From NCBI GenBank assembly GCA_016490735.1, contig JAEMWC010001640.1, forward strand, positions 1 through 64,000: a stretch of DNA of 64,000 nucleotides, read 5' to 3'. This DNA comes from Pachyseris speciosa. Taxonomy: Eukaryota; Cnidaria; Anthozoa; Scleractinia; Pachyseridae. Positions 9,420 to 19,940 of this stretch are shown in pieces. The notes under the pieces are model-generated. The model ran no database searches. It was given only the letters and a program-made list of their open reading frames with translations, and was not told where the DNA came from. A program made the position numbers and the translations under genes. The first letter of the stretch is position 1; the number at the start of each line of letters is the position of its first letter.

Positions 9420-11250
9420 CAGATTATTCCTTTGAAATAGGTCATTACCTTGGCTATAGAGTAAGACTCGAATAGGAACTACTCTAGTGTTTTGGAGGGA
9501 AAGGAATGGAAAATGGCATGTTAAGATGAAAACAGATTTTTATAAAAATCATCACTCTTATGAGCATATAGACACTTAATGTTTTCCTTACTATTGGTAG
9601 AGTTGAGACCTTAGCAGATTTGTGGCAGATGTTTTGCATGGTAATTGGGGTACGGTATTGACCAGATACCTTTCGTAGCATTACAGGGCTTTCATAGCTC
9701 CTAAGAATTAGGCAGTGTGATATGGTATTTCTGAACATATTGTGCAGTGCACTTACTATGATTAGCCTATTACAGGTATTTCAGTGAATGATGATGTTAA
9801 ACTGTCTTGTGTTTCGGGAAATTGTTTGTGTTTTGAGAAACTGTTTTGTGTTATAGGAAATTGATTTTTGTTTTGGTAAATTCATTTGTGATTGACCCTT
9901 TTGGACCCCTGTAGAAAGGCAAAGTGAAAGACCAACAGATAACAGATGGGCAATGAAATTTTAAGAATAATTTAAAAATTTTTTGTACCCCCCTCTGAAA
10001 CTGAGGATGTAATTTCATCTTGGGTATACTTTCCTGAAGTGCTGGCAACTGGCTAAAAAGTGGCTTCTTTAAATTTTGAGCCACCTGCTTTTCAATGAAA
10101 AGTTTCCAACGTTTTTTGAAGGCTGTTTAAATTCTCATAATAAAGCCACCTTCTGTTAGATTCCAGTCAGCTATTCTAAAACCTAATAACAACTCTGAGG
10201 CCGTAAGCCTGGTGACAAATAATCACTACAATATCCAAACAGATTACATTGGAAACTTGAATTTCAAGTTTCATCTCACTATAAAGAAAACTTCAGAACA
10301 AACAAAAAAACTAAATGAAATAACAATCCCTTCTAGTTTTATTTTGTTGTTATTTTATTGTTTGTTTATTTTTGGTTTCCACTTTATCTAAAAGGGGATA
10401 TCTTACTGAGAAGCTACTAAATTTCTCATTTGAGTGACCATGTTAACATATTTTGTAATTGTATTCAGGTTATGGGTATGGTTTGTGTGTAGCGTTCTTT
10501 AATTTGAAAGCTACCTTAAAATAATTTAACTATACTTAGCCATACCATTGTATCAGCCTTTTTGACTCAGTGAACTGTATAGTTGAGAATGGTTTGTCAG
10601 TAGGTGGTTATCGAGGGTCTTTCGGCACAAACACATTTACACTATGTGAGGATCTGAAAACATGGTTCCTTGATTAACTGAAAGCATTCTCTCATGTTTT
10701 AAAAATTGTCAAGGAAAAGGGCAATGACACGAAGAACCCATTCCAAAATTGGTGTGGTCTCAAGGGAGAAATCAAGTCCTTTCTTGTTGTAGCATTGGCT
10801 TAGCAGTCACAGCAACTACAACTGTATCATGCAATAATGGAATTTAATAATTGGTATATTATGGATACACTTGAGCGTTTATAAAGACAAGAGTGCGTAC
10901 AAGACACTAAACATCCTGCATCAACTTGTAAACAACTTTATCTGAAACTTTGCAACCTAAAAGTTGCAGCACAGTCAACATAATGTAAATGTTTTCTGCA
11001 AGGTTTTACAAAAGCCCACTCCAAAACAGTCATGTTTTTAAAACTTAAATTAACTTTTTAATTGAGGTCAGCACCACTGTGGTAAAAAAGTTCATAGAAA
11101 GCTTGTGCAAATTACCATGCATCTTGCATGTACAGTACAACAATTAGCAGTTATCTGCAAGGCAATCTGCATATTTTTATGCACACCTTGTGAAGGAAAG
11201 CATATTGGCCAACAGATACCAGTCAAAAATATGAAAACCAAAACATTACA
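9420..11250. other. Central part of the Mutator-like element, no gene recognised
   Basis: AT-rich, with short ORFs that do not resemble any family I know, on both strands. It is conserved in copy 2 (about 52660-54480) without frame preservation. Confidence 0.5.
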
Positions 11251-11271
11251 ATAGATCACAGTGGAACTGTA

Positions 11272-12710
11272 CTCTATCTCTATAGCCTTTTCGTGGTCTC
11301 TCTCGAAATTGAGCTGAGACGTTCGATTGCAAGGCTTTAGATTTCGTGAGCAAAATATTAAACCGTGCGTGCTTCTCGCGCAATCGGCAAACTTGTCTGG
11401 CCCGTTCAACAGAAATTTCATCGTCCCGAAGAGTTTCAGGAGCGGCCCACTCCACGTACGTAAACCAGAGAAATAAGTCCAAACCAAACAACAATGATCG
11501 TCACCAGAGAAAGGGACCGAGTTACATGCTGTTCTTCGTGTGAAGTTTTCGATGCCTGCGTTCGGTTTTCATCTTGATTTTTCTAGCTCCTTACAAGTGA
11601 TTGTTGCTTGAGTTCGATTTTAATTTGTGGATTTCTGGGTTTTGTGGGTCCCTTGCCACCAAAATTGTCCTCGTAGGATAAATCTGTCGAACGAACGAGA
11701 CAAGTGGAATCACTGAAAATATGGTCGACAACTGGTCGACAACAGATTGACCGCTTACTTGTTGGTGTAAGGAGTCACGAAAGGAGTGCGATATATAAGC
11801 TGATCGCCGATTGTTCGGAAAAAAAATTCCTTGCCAGAAAATTTCCGCCCAATCACGTAGCTGGATTTCAATAGCTTCTGGAACGAGTCCGATAAAGAAA
11901 TGTTCCCAGGGGCTCTCCCGACTGTCTTGTAAACTTTCGCTCGTCCCGAATCTTTGTCCCGCCCCGACTATCTGCCCCTGGGTCTCCGAGGATGCAAAAG
12001 ACGGGAATCGTCGCGGAAAAAAAGAAATAACTCCTCAGTTTTTGCCTACCGTGAGCTACAAAAATACGAAAAACCAGCGAAGGTTTCAGCTTTATTGCGG
12101 CCACATTAAACGTGGTAAACCCAAAGTTTGCTGAGCCTGAGAATGAAGTTGATATCGGATGTCGGACCAAGGATGAAGCGAACTTTGCCAACCTCGGCAA
12201 CTACGCCAGATAGAAGCCCCAGTCAAAAGAAAGATCGCAACAGAGATCCCCATACTTCGGGCTTCGGCAACCTGGTCGTCGATAACGCTTTGAAGTGGGA
12301 AAACAACCAATATTGTCTGCGACCAATTATTTTAGATCGCAGCGGCGCGCACTGGTACTTTTGCCAAATCATGTAGGCAAAACAGCGAGAACATCTTTGC
12401 TTTGAAGTAAGCTGTCGACTGCTAGACGCTGTTCTGGTTTCAAATCTGACGGACAGTTCATATATTTGGTGAATTTTTCGCTTCGCGAATACAGATGTCT
12501 CGCCTTTTCCGGACAAAAACCAAACAAACTCAAACCACGCAGTCCACGCTCGATTATAGATTACGTCATCACCCGGTCAAATCAGCCAATCAGCATTTTG
12601 CGTCCAATTTTTGGACGCAGAAATTCAAATTTATGAGACACGAGTGCAAACTTTCCTTCTCTCCTTTCCTCCCCCACCCCCTACCCCCGAGAGAGCTTGC
12701 TGGTGGGCTA
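11272..12710 (-). other. Right arm of the Mutator-like element
   Basis: Inverted counterpart of 7797-9186, with a TATATAAGC box near 11790 and an ATG-led block at about 11573. A minus-strand 82-residue frame at 11246-11494 includes ERARQVCRLREKHARFNILL. About 480 bases at 12000-12540 have no counterpart in the left arm and include a 97-residue minus-strand frame open in both duplicons (12223-12516, 55451-55744), function unknown. Confidence 0.4.
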
Positions 12711-13705
12711 TTTTGTTTTTAATTAAAATTTTATATATTATTCATTTTGCTAATTTTAAATGGTATTTATTGTATATAATTACATGTAATTAGTTTGTAA
12801 ATACAAATCAGCCCTTGGGCTGCTATGTATTGAATTAATAAACCACCTATCTCTCTATCTCTATCACATGGTCCTCATTGGGAAAACAACATCCACAAGC
12901 TAAAAAGGTCTATTGAATCTAGAATCATATTTGACCTCTTTTTTTCAGTTAGTCTCAACAGAGACAAACTCAAAAACAGAAACACAAATTTGTGATAGTA
13001 CCAAGCAAGTTTGTTCATGATTTAGTCAAGTCGATAGGTTCATGGAAGAGGAATTATTAAAGCTTGAATATAAATAAATTTAAGCAAGGACTGAATTAAT
13101 CTTTCTATTAGAAAATATATTTCTTTTATTTGGTGAAGTAATTCTGCTGTGACACGACGTTGTATCTCAAAGAGGACAGTAAATTTTAACATTAAGAAGT
13201 AGATATTGCTAATGCTAGTAGTGTGAGGGTAACCAAGCAAAGCAATGACCATGGAGCCTGGTGTCTTTGAATGCATGGTTCCAGAAAATATGCATACCTC
13301 TCCCATGGAAGATTTTTTGGTTTGCAATGGCCCCAACCCTCTAGAATTTCCAAATCAACTGCATACATTTCAATCAAAACGTTTTGGCTTTGCCACCCTC
13401 ACACCCCTCCCCTTTACAATTTCCATTGGCCTTCCGTGGGGGAGGTATGGATATTTTGTGGGCTGAATTGCACAGTACAATTATACTTACTATAACTATG
13501 TGTGCCTGAAAAGGAAATATCAATAAACATTTCCAGTTTTCGAATTTTGGTCACCTTCGGACATTGATGTTCTGTATAAAAATCAAAGTGCTCAACAGAA
13601 GAAAAACGAAAACCGAAAACTTTGTAATAATATCATTTTAAGTATTTAAATATGTGAACTTATATAGTGTAACATAATTTTAATTTACTTTTACCGGTTC
13701 CATTT

Positions 13706-13706
<1 letters not shown>

Positions 13707-13750
<44 letters not shown>
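13707..13750. repeat. AAT microsatellite
   Basis: About 15 AAT units immediately upstream of the LINE remnant. Confidence 0.95.
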
Positions 13751-13752
<2 letters not shown>

Positions 13753-14262
13753 TTGAACTTGAGCTGGTATGTGAGAAATAGTGAAGAGGCATTACTCAGG
13801 AAAGTTGGAGATACCAATGTCGCCACCCTCTCAGAGGCTGTGGACCCAAAGGAGTACAAAGTGAATGAAGCAAAGGAGACGGAGAATGAATGGAAGCAGA
13901 AAGGAATGCATGGGCGGTATGTGAGAGAAAAGGAAGGCATTGACTGGGATAGAACTTGGCAGTGGATTGCCAATTGAGATTTGAAAGGATGTACTGAGGC
14001 CCTAATATGTCGCACCCAGGAACAAGCTTTGAGAACAAATTATGTGAGATTTCATATTGATTACACACCAGAATCTTCTTTGTGTAGAATGTGCTGAAGT
14101 AAGGGAGGAACGGTGGCCCATGTGATGAGTGAGTGCGGTAAGCTGGCACAGACAGAATATAAAGGAAGGCACGATAACGTGGCGCGGTATATTCATTGGC
14201 AACTTTGTGGTAAATACGGATTGGAAAGAGCTAATAGCTGAGCTCCGGCAGCCCGAAGGGCC
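13751..14262 (+). pseudogene. LINE remnant, C-terminal region with CCHC knuckle (R4/NeSL-type)
   Basis: One frame runs through two in-frame TGA stops: SWYVRNSEEALLRK, EYKVNEAKETENEWKQKGMH, then CTEALICRTQEQALRTNY, a CRMC zinc-finger half interrupted by TGA, HVMSEC, and YKGRHDNVARYIHWQLCGKYGLERA. This is the stretch between reverse transcriptase and the restriction-like endonuclease in NeSL/R4-type LINEs of invertebrates. Both the polymerase core and the endonuclease catalytic residues are missing. Frame and order are clear; the clade name is from memory. Confidence 0.65.
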
Positions 14263-14419
14263 GCCAAGCGGAGCACCATAGTTAAGAAAATATGGTAACC
14301 TTCCATATATGCGATGTGAAATGTCGGCCATACTACTTCACCTGACAGTATCACTTATCACTTAGTTTCACTTATGTTTTGCGCGACGAGGGTAATTTCA
14401 GCAACTTTCTGAAAACTGG

Positions 14420-14450
<31 letters not shown>

Positions 14451-14549
14451 GCCCCATGTGATTACCTATTCAAACTATTAGGATTGTTTTCCATTTTCTC
14501 TTTTCTACGACATTTAATGTTATGTCTAAGCCTAACTTAATACGAAATA

Positions 14550-15195
14550 TGCAATGAAACCAAAAAGCTTGTGGGATGTGACTGGAGTGACAGGGATACT
14601 TCACAAATTAATGTGATCAAGTAAGCTGAAGCCACTCTAAGGGCACTAAGGCCACAAGGTAGCGGGTATTACCCCTTAAATCCACCAAAGCAAAGATTGA
14701 GCCCAAGCATTAGCAGCCATGGACAGCTGTTTCGGCCTTGTTAGGCCTCATCAGCATGGCATAGCTAATGCTCAGGCTCAAGTACCTACATATCAGTAAA
14801 ACAAGCAATGAAAACGTAAAGCTTGTGGGATGTGGCTGGAGCGACAAGGATACTTCACAAATTAATGTGATCAAGTAAGCTGAAGCCACTCTAAGGGCAC
14901 TAAGGCCACAAGGTAGCGGGCATTATCCCTTAAGTCTACCAAAGCAAAGATTGAGCTTAAGCATTAGCAGCCATGGACAGCTGCTTCGGCCTTGTTAGGC
15001 CTCATCAGCATGGGATAGCTAATGTTCAGGCTCAAGGCTCAAGTACTCACATATCAGTAACACAAGCAATGAAAACGTAAAGCTTGTGGGATGTGGCTGG
15101 AGTGACAAGGATACTTCACAAGTTAATGTGATCAAGTAATCTGAAGCCACTCTAAGAGCACTAAGGCCACAAGGTAGCGCACATTACCCCTTAAG
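14550..15195. repeat. Tandem repeat, units of 254 and 261 bp
   Basis: The word AAGCTTGTGGGATGT recurs at 14565, 14819 and 15080, with about 2.5 copies in all. The 261-bp unit has one extra CAAGGCT. Each unit carries a small palindrome (GCCTTGTTAGGC). No coding frame. Confidence 0.9.
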
Positions 15196-15555
15196 GGAAA
15201 CAATGGATGTCACGTGACCAAGTATTTGACGTCTTCAGGAAACAGAAATAGTAACCCTTGACTGAAATATATGGTTGGGTTGGTATTGCATATATAACGT
15301 CAGTTGCTTTGCCCCCTGGGTCATTTCCTTGGCTTAGGGTTAGGTTTGGGTTCGGGATGATTTTTGAGTCTCCACAAATCACGTGAAACACATTCTTACC
15401 ATACTGCAACACCCTCGGGCAACTGGCCACAGGGCGTTGTCCTTGTTGAACCCAAAATATTTCGCACGAACATAGTAATTTCAAAAACTTACCACCCCTC
15501 TACTTTCATTTTGCACGTTTGAAACTATATTAAGCTCGCCAAGGCCTTTACCAAC

Positions 15556-15578
15556 CACCCCCCCCCCCCCCCCGCCCC
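15556..15578. repeat. Poly-C tract
   Basis: About 17 consecutive C residues followed by GCCCCC. A likely polymerase-slippage and assembly trouble spot. Confidence 0.9.
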
Positions 15579-15781
15579 CACCAATCCTTATTCTTTACTT
15601 GGTTTTGCACAAAACCTTCGGGTGTTACTACTAGCACGGATTCTTACCAGTTTATATATTTTGCAACATCGAAATGCCAAAATATTGGCAAATGGTAGTT
15701 TTCATTAATTCTACCTAAGGTACTAAGGTGATGACTTGTTGTAACCCGCTCCCAAGGCTGAATATCTTGCCTGAGTCTATA

Positions 15782-15782
15782 A

Positions 15783-15838
<56 letters not shown>
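15782..15838. repeat. ATT microsatellite at the junction with the ILEI exon
   Basis: About 18 AAT units. The matching array in copy 2 (61936-62008) marks the right edge of the 5.7-kb unrelated DNA there. Confidence 0.95.
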
Positions 15839-15847
15839 TGTCCTTAC

Positions 15848-16083
15848 CGGGAGGCCCCTGCTGTAATGGAATCTTCAACTTTATAATGCTTGGACCCTCG
15901 AATCTCTTTGCTTGTTCTTGTGAAATCCATGATGGTTTGTTTTCTCCAGCGTATCCAACAAAAGCAAACGAACTTCGAAATTCCACCAAGATTGGTTCAG
16001 TAGCACCCAGTCTCTTAAGAGCATCAGCCGCTGACTGCCAGTAAGTGGAGGCACTGTCTTGAGTAGCAATCAACACAATCTTG
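15848..16083 (-). CDS. ILEI/FAM3-like domain, exon C of module B
   Basis: 236-nt exon bounded on the minus strand by an acceptor (TTTCTTACTTTAG) and a donor (GTAAGG). It encodes KIVLIATQDSASTYW, ALKRLGATEPI, EFRSSFAFVGYAG, NKPSWISQEQ and a GPSIIKLKI strand. These are the successive elements of the ILEI C-terminal half, closely parallel to module A. Entry phase 2 matches exon M at 23591-23681 and exit phase 1 matches an exon N. All three module-B exons are open, so this is the better-preserved module of the first gene. A secreted role is inferred from the signal exon at 35646. Confidence 0.72.
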
Positions 16084-16099
16084 CTAAAGTAAGAAAAAT

Positions 16100-16262
16100 A
16101 CAAATGTATTTTCCGCTGGTATGTAAGCAATTCTTTGCAGGAGTATCAGTGACACCTTTTGATTGGCTATTCGATATTATACATATTCATTAGCACGGGG
16201 TGCTTCTTTCTCTCTCGCGTTCCAGTTTCCGACGTGATTGCCGTTCGTTTTGTCTCTGTGAT
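16100..16262 (+). promoter_or_regulatory. DIRS-like element 5' module (CCAAT plus TATA-like), first copy
   Basis: A block with GATTGGCTATTCGATATTATA (inverted CCAAT box next to a TATA-like run), then a CT-rich tract and TTTCCGACGTG. About 160 bases are repeated, with small changes, at 16949-17103. The first copy precedes ORF1 and the second precedes the reverse-transcriptase ORF. Promoter function is inferred from the motifs. Confidence 0.4.
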
Positions 16263-16796
16263 GTCGCTTCGGAATCTTTTGTTGAAGGAACGAAAGAGAA
16301 AGAAGCACCAGAGATTCCTAATCCTCAGAGTTCGTAGTTGGTGGACGAAGTTTTTTTCCTTATTTAAGGGATATCTTAATACACAGCTCGCAGCCCAGGG
16401 AAAGCTGATAGAAGATCAGGCGAAATTAGAGAGGTCCGCTTCGGATCTCAAATTCAAGGGTCAAAGATAGCAGTTTGAGGTAAACGCTAAACTAGAAAGC
16501 CTCCTTTCTCGAATTAAAACCAGTGCTGACGACGCCAGTCAAGTTCTTAGTTTGGTGCACGAAGCGCTACAGATCATTCGCAAGAGGCAGAAGTTAATAA
16601 GGATTGCTGACCGCAGCAAGGATGGCTGGTTAGTGGTTCAGGAATACGAGTCGGATGACCTCGCTTCAAACTCCGAAGACGAAAGACGCCTCAGGAAAAC
16701 GAAGATGCTGCGGCAAAAAGAGGAAGGATTTCGACGAGTCTAAGCCGGGCTCTTCTAAGCGTTTTAAGTCTGACGGTGATAATCAGCTTTTTCGCG
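16261..16796 (+). pseudogene. DIRS-like element, ORF1 (gag-like) 5' part
   Basis: One frame broken by TAG at 16468 gives a coiled-coil-like stretch (LNTQLAAQGKLIEDQAKLE, KLESLLSRIKTSADD) and then KLIRIADRSKDGWLVVQEY and SDDLASNSEDERR. This signature appears in gag-like ORFs of cnidarian DIRS-type elements. It continues after a frameshift as a basic tail (KKRKDFDESKPGSSKRFK) and reaches a donor-like GTAATA at 16797. Copy 2 (62400-62945) shares the TAG and an A-run deletion, while copy 1 has a further private one-base loss near 16707. Confidence 0.55.
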
Positions 16797-17159
16797 GTAA
16801 TATTTTTCCTTTCTCTTTTTTCTTTGTTAGTTCTCACGAGGTTGGAATGCCTGAGCATCCAACCATCAAACAGTGTTGCTTGTTCTGAATGTATTGCGTT
16901 TAAGAGAAAACAATTTACGTTAGTTTGAGCTGAGCGAATTAGAACGTAAACGTATTTTCCGCTGGCATGTAATCAATTCTTTTGCAGGAATATCTGTGGC
17001 ACCTTTTGATTGGCTATTCGATATTATATATTTATTAGCACGAGATGCTTCTTTCTCTCTCTCGCTTTCCAGTTTCCGACGTGTTTGCCGTTCGTTTTCC
17101 CGCCCACCCGCATCATTAATTCTGTTTAATTCATATTAATTTGCGGTTTTTCTTTGTAG
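16797..17159 (+). other. Intron-like segment inside the DIRS-like element
   Basis: Starts GTAATA and ends TTTTTCTTTGTAG. Removing it joins the ORF1 tail, in frame, to RADFGASRS and, past one stop, to CFLCRRFGYWAKAC, a CCHC-knuckle-like motif expected next in a gag protein. This makes the intron more than a chance GT/AG pair. The segment contains the second copy of the 160-bp promoter-like module. Confidence 0.45.
16949..17103 (+). promoter_or_regulatory. DIRS-like element promoter-like module, second copy
   Basis: Direct repeat of 16100-16262, including the CCAAT/TATA-like block and the TTTCCGACGTG end. It lies in the intron-like segment just upstream of the reverse-transcriptase region. Confidence 0.4.
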
Positions 17160-18545
17160 GCCGTGCAGACTTTGGTGCAAGTCGTTCCTGCACTTAGTGT
17201 TTCTTGTGCCGCCGCTTCGGTTATTGGGCGAAAGCTTGCCGAGCCTCATGGCCGGTTTACCAGTTCACAAACCGCAGCGGCTTCCCTTATTCAAGCCGTG
17301 CTAACTTTAGTGGATTCACAGGAGGTGTTGCTGACAGATCAACAGCTAAGTGATGATTTTAGCGATTGTCCTATCGCTGGCTACATCGTAGAGGTATCTT
17401 CTTACGAGTTTGTTTCAAGTTTATCGGTTTCTATCCAGGTTAAAGGAAGACTTAGAAATAACATTCAATTTTGGCATGATATCGGCGCTCCGAGTTCTAT
17501 TTTGTCTATTATTAGAGACGTTTACAATATTCTTTTCGAACTTATTCCTTCTGGAATTTTTCTTAAGAACAACAGGTCTTCACTGACACATCCAGCTTTT
17601 GTTGAGGATGTTATGGAATTACTTGAATCTCATCGTGTTGTCGAGCTTCCTTCACCTCCTTACGTCGTTAATCCGTTATCCGTTTCAATACATCAGAAGA
17701 GACTTATACTTGATTTTTAAGGCACGTTAATCAGTATTTATATAGGCATAAGGCCAAGTATGAGGACTGGAAAGTGGCTTTATCGTATTTTCAGAAAGAT
17801 TCTTACATTGATTTCGTTCGATCTTAAAAGCGGTTATCATTATATCGACATTCATCCTGACTACCAAAAATTTCTCGTTTTTGCCTGGAAAAGGTCCAAT
17901 GAGACTCCCTTCAGGTATTTTGTTTTTATAGTCCTTTCTTTTGGTTTGGCCTCTGCTCCCCACGTTTTAACCAGGTGCTTAAAGCCTATCGAAAAGTTTT
18001 TATCGAACAGCCTTGCTGCATGTCGAGTGCTATCGTGCAAGGTAAAAACAGATTTACACAACGATGGTTTCGTCACTAACGAGGAGAAATCTATTTGGCA
18101 ACCTTGTCAATCCATCGAATGGCTGGCGTAATTTGGAATTTCTTTCTGGCAACATTCATATTACAGATAGAAGATTATCCAATACTGATGGCAATATAAG
18201 CAATTTCGTCGAACAAGACTTTAAGCAATTTCGTCGAACAAGGCTTTTGGTAACGTTTCTAGAATCATGACTAGATATTTGTGCGATTTCTGTCGCTGCA
18301 GCGGCTCATTGGGACACTAAATTTGCATTAGACAGTGACTACGTCAGAGAGCTTCAATTTTGGAAAAGTAGTTTGCATCGGCTCAACACGAAGAATATAG
18401 TTCTCGCACCTGTGGCTTCCAATTATGTTATATATTCTGATGAAAGTGCTACCGGCTGTGGCGCACACATGGATTTAGATGGTGTTCAGATACGTCACAA
18501 ACAGTGGAATGAAGAGGAACAGAACTATCAGCAATAGTCGGAGCA
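17160..18545 (+). pseudogene. DIRS-like reverse transcriptase / RNase H, decayed
   Basis: The frame includes VKGRLRNNIQFWHDIGAPS, AFVEDVMELLESHRVVE and NPLSVSI, ending LILDF at a TAA caused by extra T residues. In other frames it continues with SFDLKSGYHYIDIHP, FGLASAPHVLTRCLKPIEKF and DGFVTNEEKSIW, then an RNase H-like part (IYSDESATGCGAHMD and HKQWNEEE). This order is that of DIRS/Ngaro-order elements. The polymerase YLDD segment is deleted between EKF and DLHNDGF, and no tyrosine recombinase is seen. A 22-base repeat around CAATTTCGTCGAACAA lies at 18200-18242. Copy 2 shares the first two frameshifts. Confidence 0.62.
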
Positions 18546-18627
18546 CTGAGAACGCATTTGCACCGTTAGATTTGCGACGCGGTGTGCACGACCCCACTGT
18601 TAGAGACAGACCTTTGAGAAATCTGTT

Positions 18628-19940
18628 ATGTCCTCGTTCACGAAAGTTCAGGAAATCCCTCTTAAAGAAGAAATAATCGACGAAGAAGAGTTTTAACTTC
18701 TTTACGATGAATATAGACCCTTTTCATAATGGCGCCCGACAAATTATTCTTTTATTCTTATGAGAATGAGCCCTACTAGCCTCGTCAGCATGTGCAAAAT
18801 TTAATAGAATTTTTTCATTAAAGTGAGGTTAGTAGGGCTAATTAACACATATACAAAAGAATAATTAAAATCGTCCGCCATTATGAAAAAGGTCTATAGA
18901 CCCCAAAATCTGTCCTTTCCTCACTCGGTGTATGAAAAGTTTTTTCTGGAAGACAAAGACGCTGCTGAACGTAAAGCAGATTTTCGGTTGAAAAGAGGGA
19001 TATCCCTCTACTTTTTGAAGCATTAGGAGTGCCTCCTACTTTTACCTGCCCCAATGGGACTATTTGCAATGGAACAGAAGCCATTTGTATAGTATTGAGG
19101 AGGTTTGCCTATGCGTGCCAATATTCAGATATGTTTCCAATTTTTGGACTATCTGTACCAGAATTTAGCATGATCAGTAACGAGGTCGTTGATTGGATTT
19201 ATATCACTCATGGGCACAGAATAACAAATATAATCATTGCATTTTAAACCGAGCTTCACTGAATGTCTACGTGGATGCATTTCACAATAAAGGAGCGACT
19301 CTCGAAAACTGTTTTGGTTTTATTGATGATACTGTACGCCCGATCTCCTGACCAACCGAAAATCAAAGAATTGTGTCAACGGACACAGGGTTCACGCCCT
19401 AAAATTTCAGAATGTTGCTCTCCCAAATAATGAAATTGCCCTGCAGGTAAGAATTTGTCCTTCAATTCAATTTTGATATCTTCACTTGAAATGCTCTATT
19501 TGTATTGAGTGTTTGTGCTCCTTTTTTGTCTTACAGAAGGAAACATGCATGATGCTAGAATGCTAGAAATTTCTCGTCGGTATGAAAATTTGGAAAATTT
19601 TACTTTTAGCCCAATCGGAAGAGAAATGTGGCTTTATGGAGACCAATCCTATCCTCTTAGGATCCATCTCCAAGCGCCAGTCAGAGTTGGGATTTTAACC
19701 CCAGATATGCACCTATTTAATGAATAATGACTACTTAGTGCGTCAGTGGATCAGATCTTTGCGGACGTTATAAATTATTTCAATTTTGTGGACTTTAGAA
19801 AGAACTTAAAGATTGGTATGAGCCAGGTTGGCAGGATTTTTTGCACAAATTTTGCGAAATTCTCTCACGTGTTTTTATTCAAACTCAGAAGCCAAATACT
19901 TCGGCGATAAATGATTATTTTAACTAACTGTTGCCAAACT
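18628..19940 (+). pseudogene. PIF/Harbinger (HARBI1-like) transposase, decayed
   Basis: ATG at 18628 opens SSFTKVQEIPLKEEIIDEEEF, then a TAA. After the nested MITE come a frameshift and VPPTFTCPNGTICNGTEA, RFAYACQYSDMFPIFG and ISNEVVDWIY. The DDE parts follow: CFGFIDDTVRPI (first D), GNMHDARML (second D), WLYGDQSYPLR, TPDMHLFNE and ASVDQIFADVINYF, where the expected catalytic E is D. A GTAAG...TTACAG pair (19447-19538) brackets an intron before GNMHDARML. Several stops and frameshifts make it inactive. A Myb/SANT partner ORF faces it from 21456. Confidence 0.7.
18716..18894. mobile_element. Foldback MITE nested in the Harbinger transposase
   Basis: Inverted arms of about 40 bases, GACCCTTTTCATAATGGCG at the left and CGCCATTATGAAAAAGGTC (imperfect) at the right. 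It is flanked by TATA on both sides (18712-18715 and 18895-18898). Taking TATA as a 4-bp target duplication makes the interrupted transposase frame run through without a shift; a 2-bp TA duplication would not. Confidence 0.75.

Larger units (their letters stand above)
7797..12710. mobile_element. Mutator-like element with long inverted arms (copy 1)
   Basis: The two ends are inverted: TAGCTTGCGAGCAAGCTCTC at 7797 faces a diverged reverse complement ending GAGAGAGCTTGCTGGTGGGC-TA at 12710. Inverted similarity continues for over 1 kb: 8030-8480 plus 8940-9186 match the reverse complement of about 11270-11995. The flanks carry a 9-bp target duplication, TTTTGTTTA / TTTTGTTTT here and exactly TTTTGTTTT twice in copy 2. 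Long terminal inverted repeats with a 9-bp duplication are typical of Mutator-like elements. No transposase was recognised, so it is non-autonomous or carries unrelated cargo. The T-rich duplication is the weak point. Confidence 0.6.
1..12798. repeat. Segmental duplication, copy 1 (segment I)
   Basis: This block is matched base for base, with scattered substitutions and small indels, by 43676-56022. The first bases of the window reappear at 43676, giving a period of 43675. It carries ILEI module A, a LINE remnant, a chromodomain relic, the two-exon membrane-protein gene and a Mutator-like element, all in the same order in both copies. Copy 1 alone has the 447-bp MITE at 8488-8934. Similarity stops near 12798, where copy 2 jumps to sequence matching 15602 of copy 1. 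Confidence 0.95.
12799..15601. other. Copy-1-specific 2.8-kb segment
   Basis: Absent from copy 2, where sequence matching 12798 runs straight into sequence matching 15602 with only a few bases of shared TTAGT/TTG at the joint. It contains a third VIVPSEF-type cassette (12949-13055), an ATT microsatellite, a LINE remnant and a three-unit tandem repeat. It is either an insertion in copy 1 or a deletion in copy 2. Confidence 0.8.

Noticed and set aside
12223..12516. 97-residue minus-strand ORF in the right Mutator arm as a transposase
   Set aside because: Open in both duplicons but shows no DDE, zinc-finger or SWIM-like motif.
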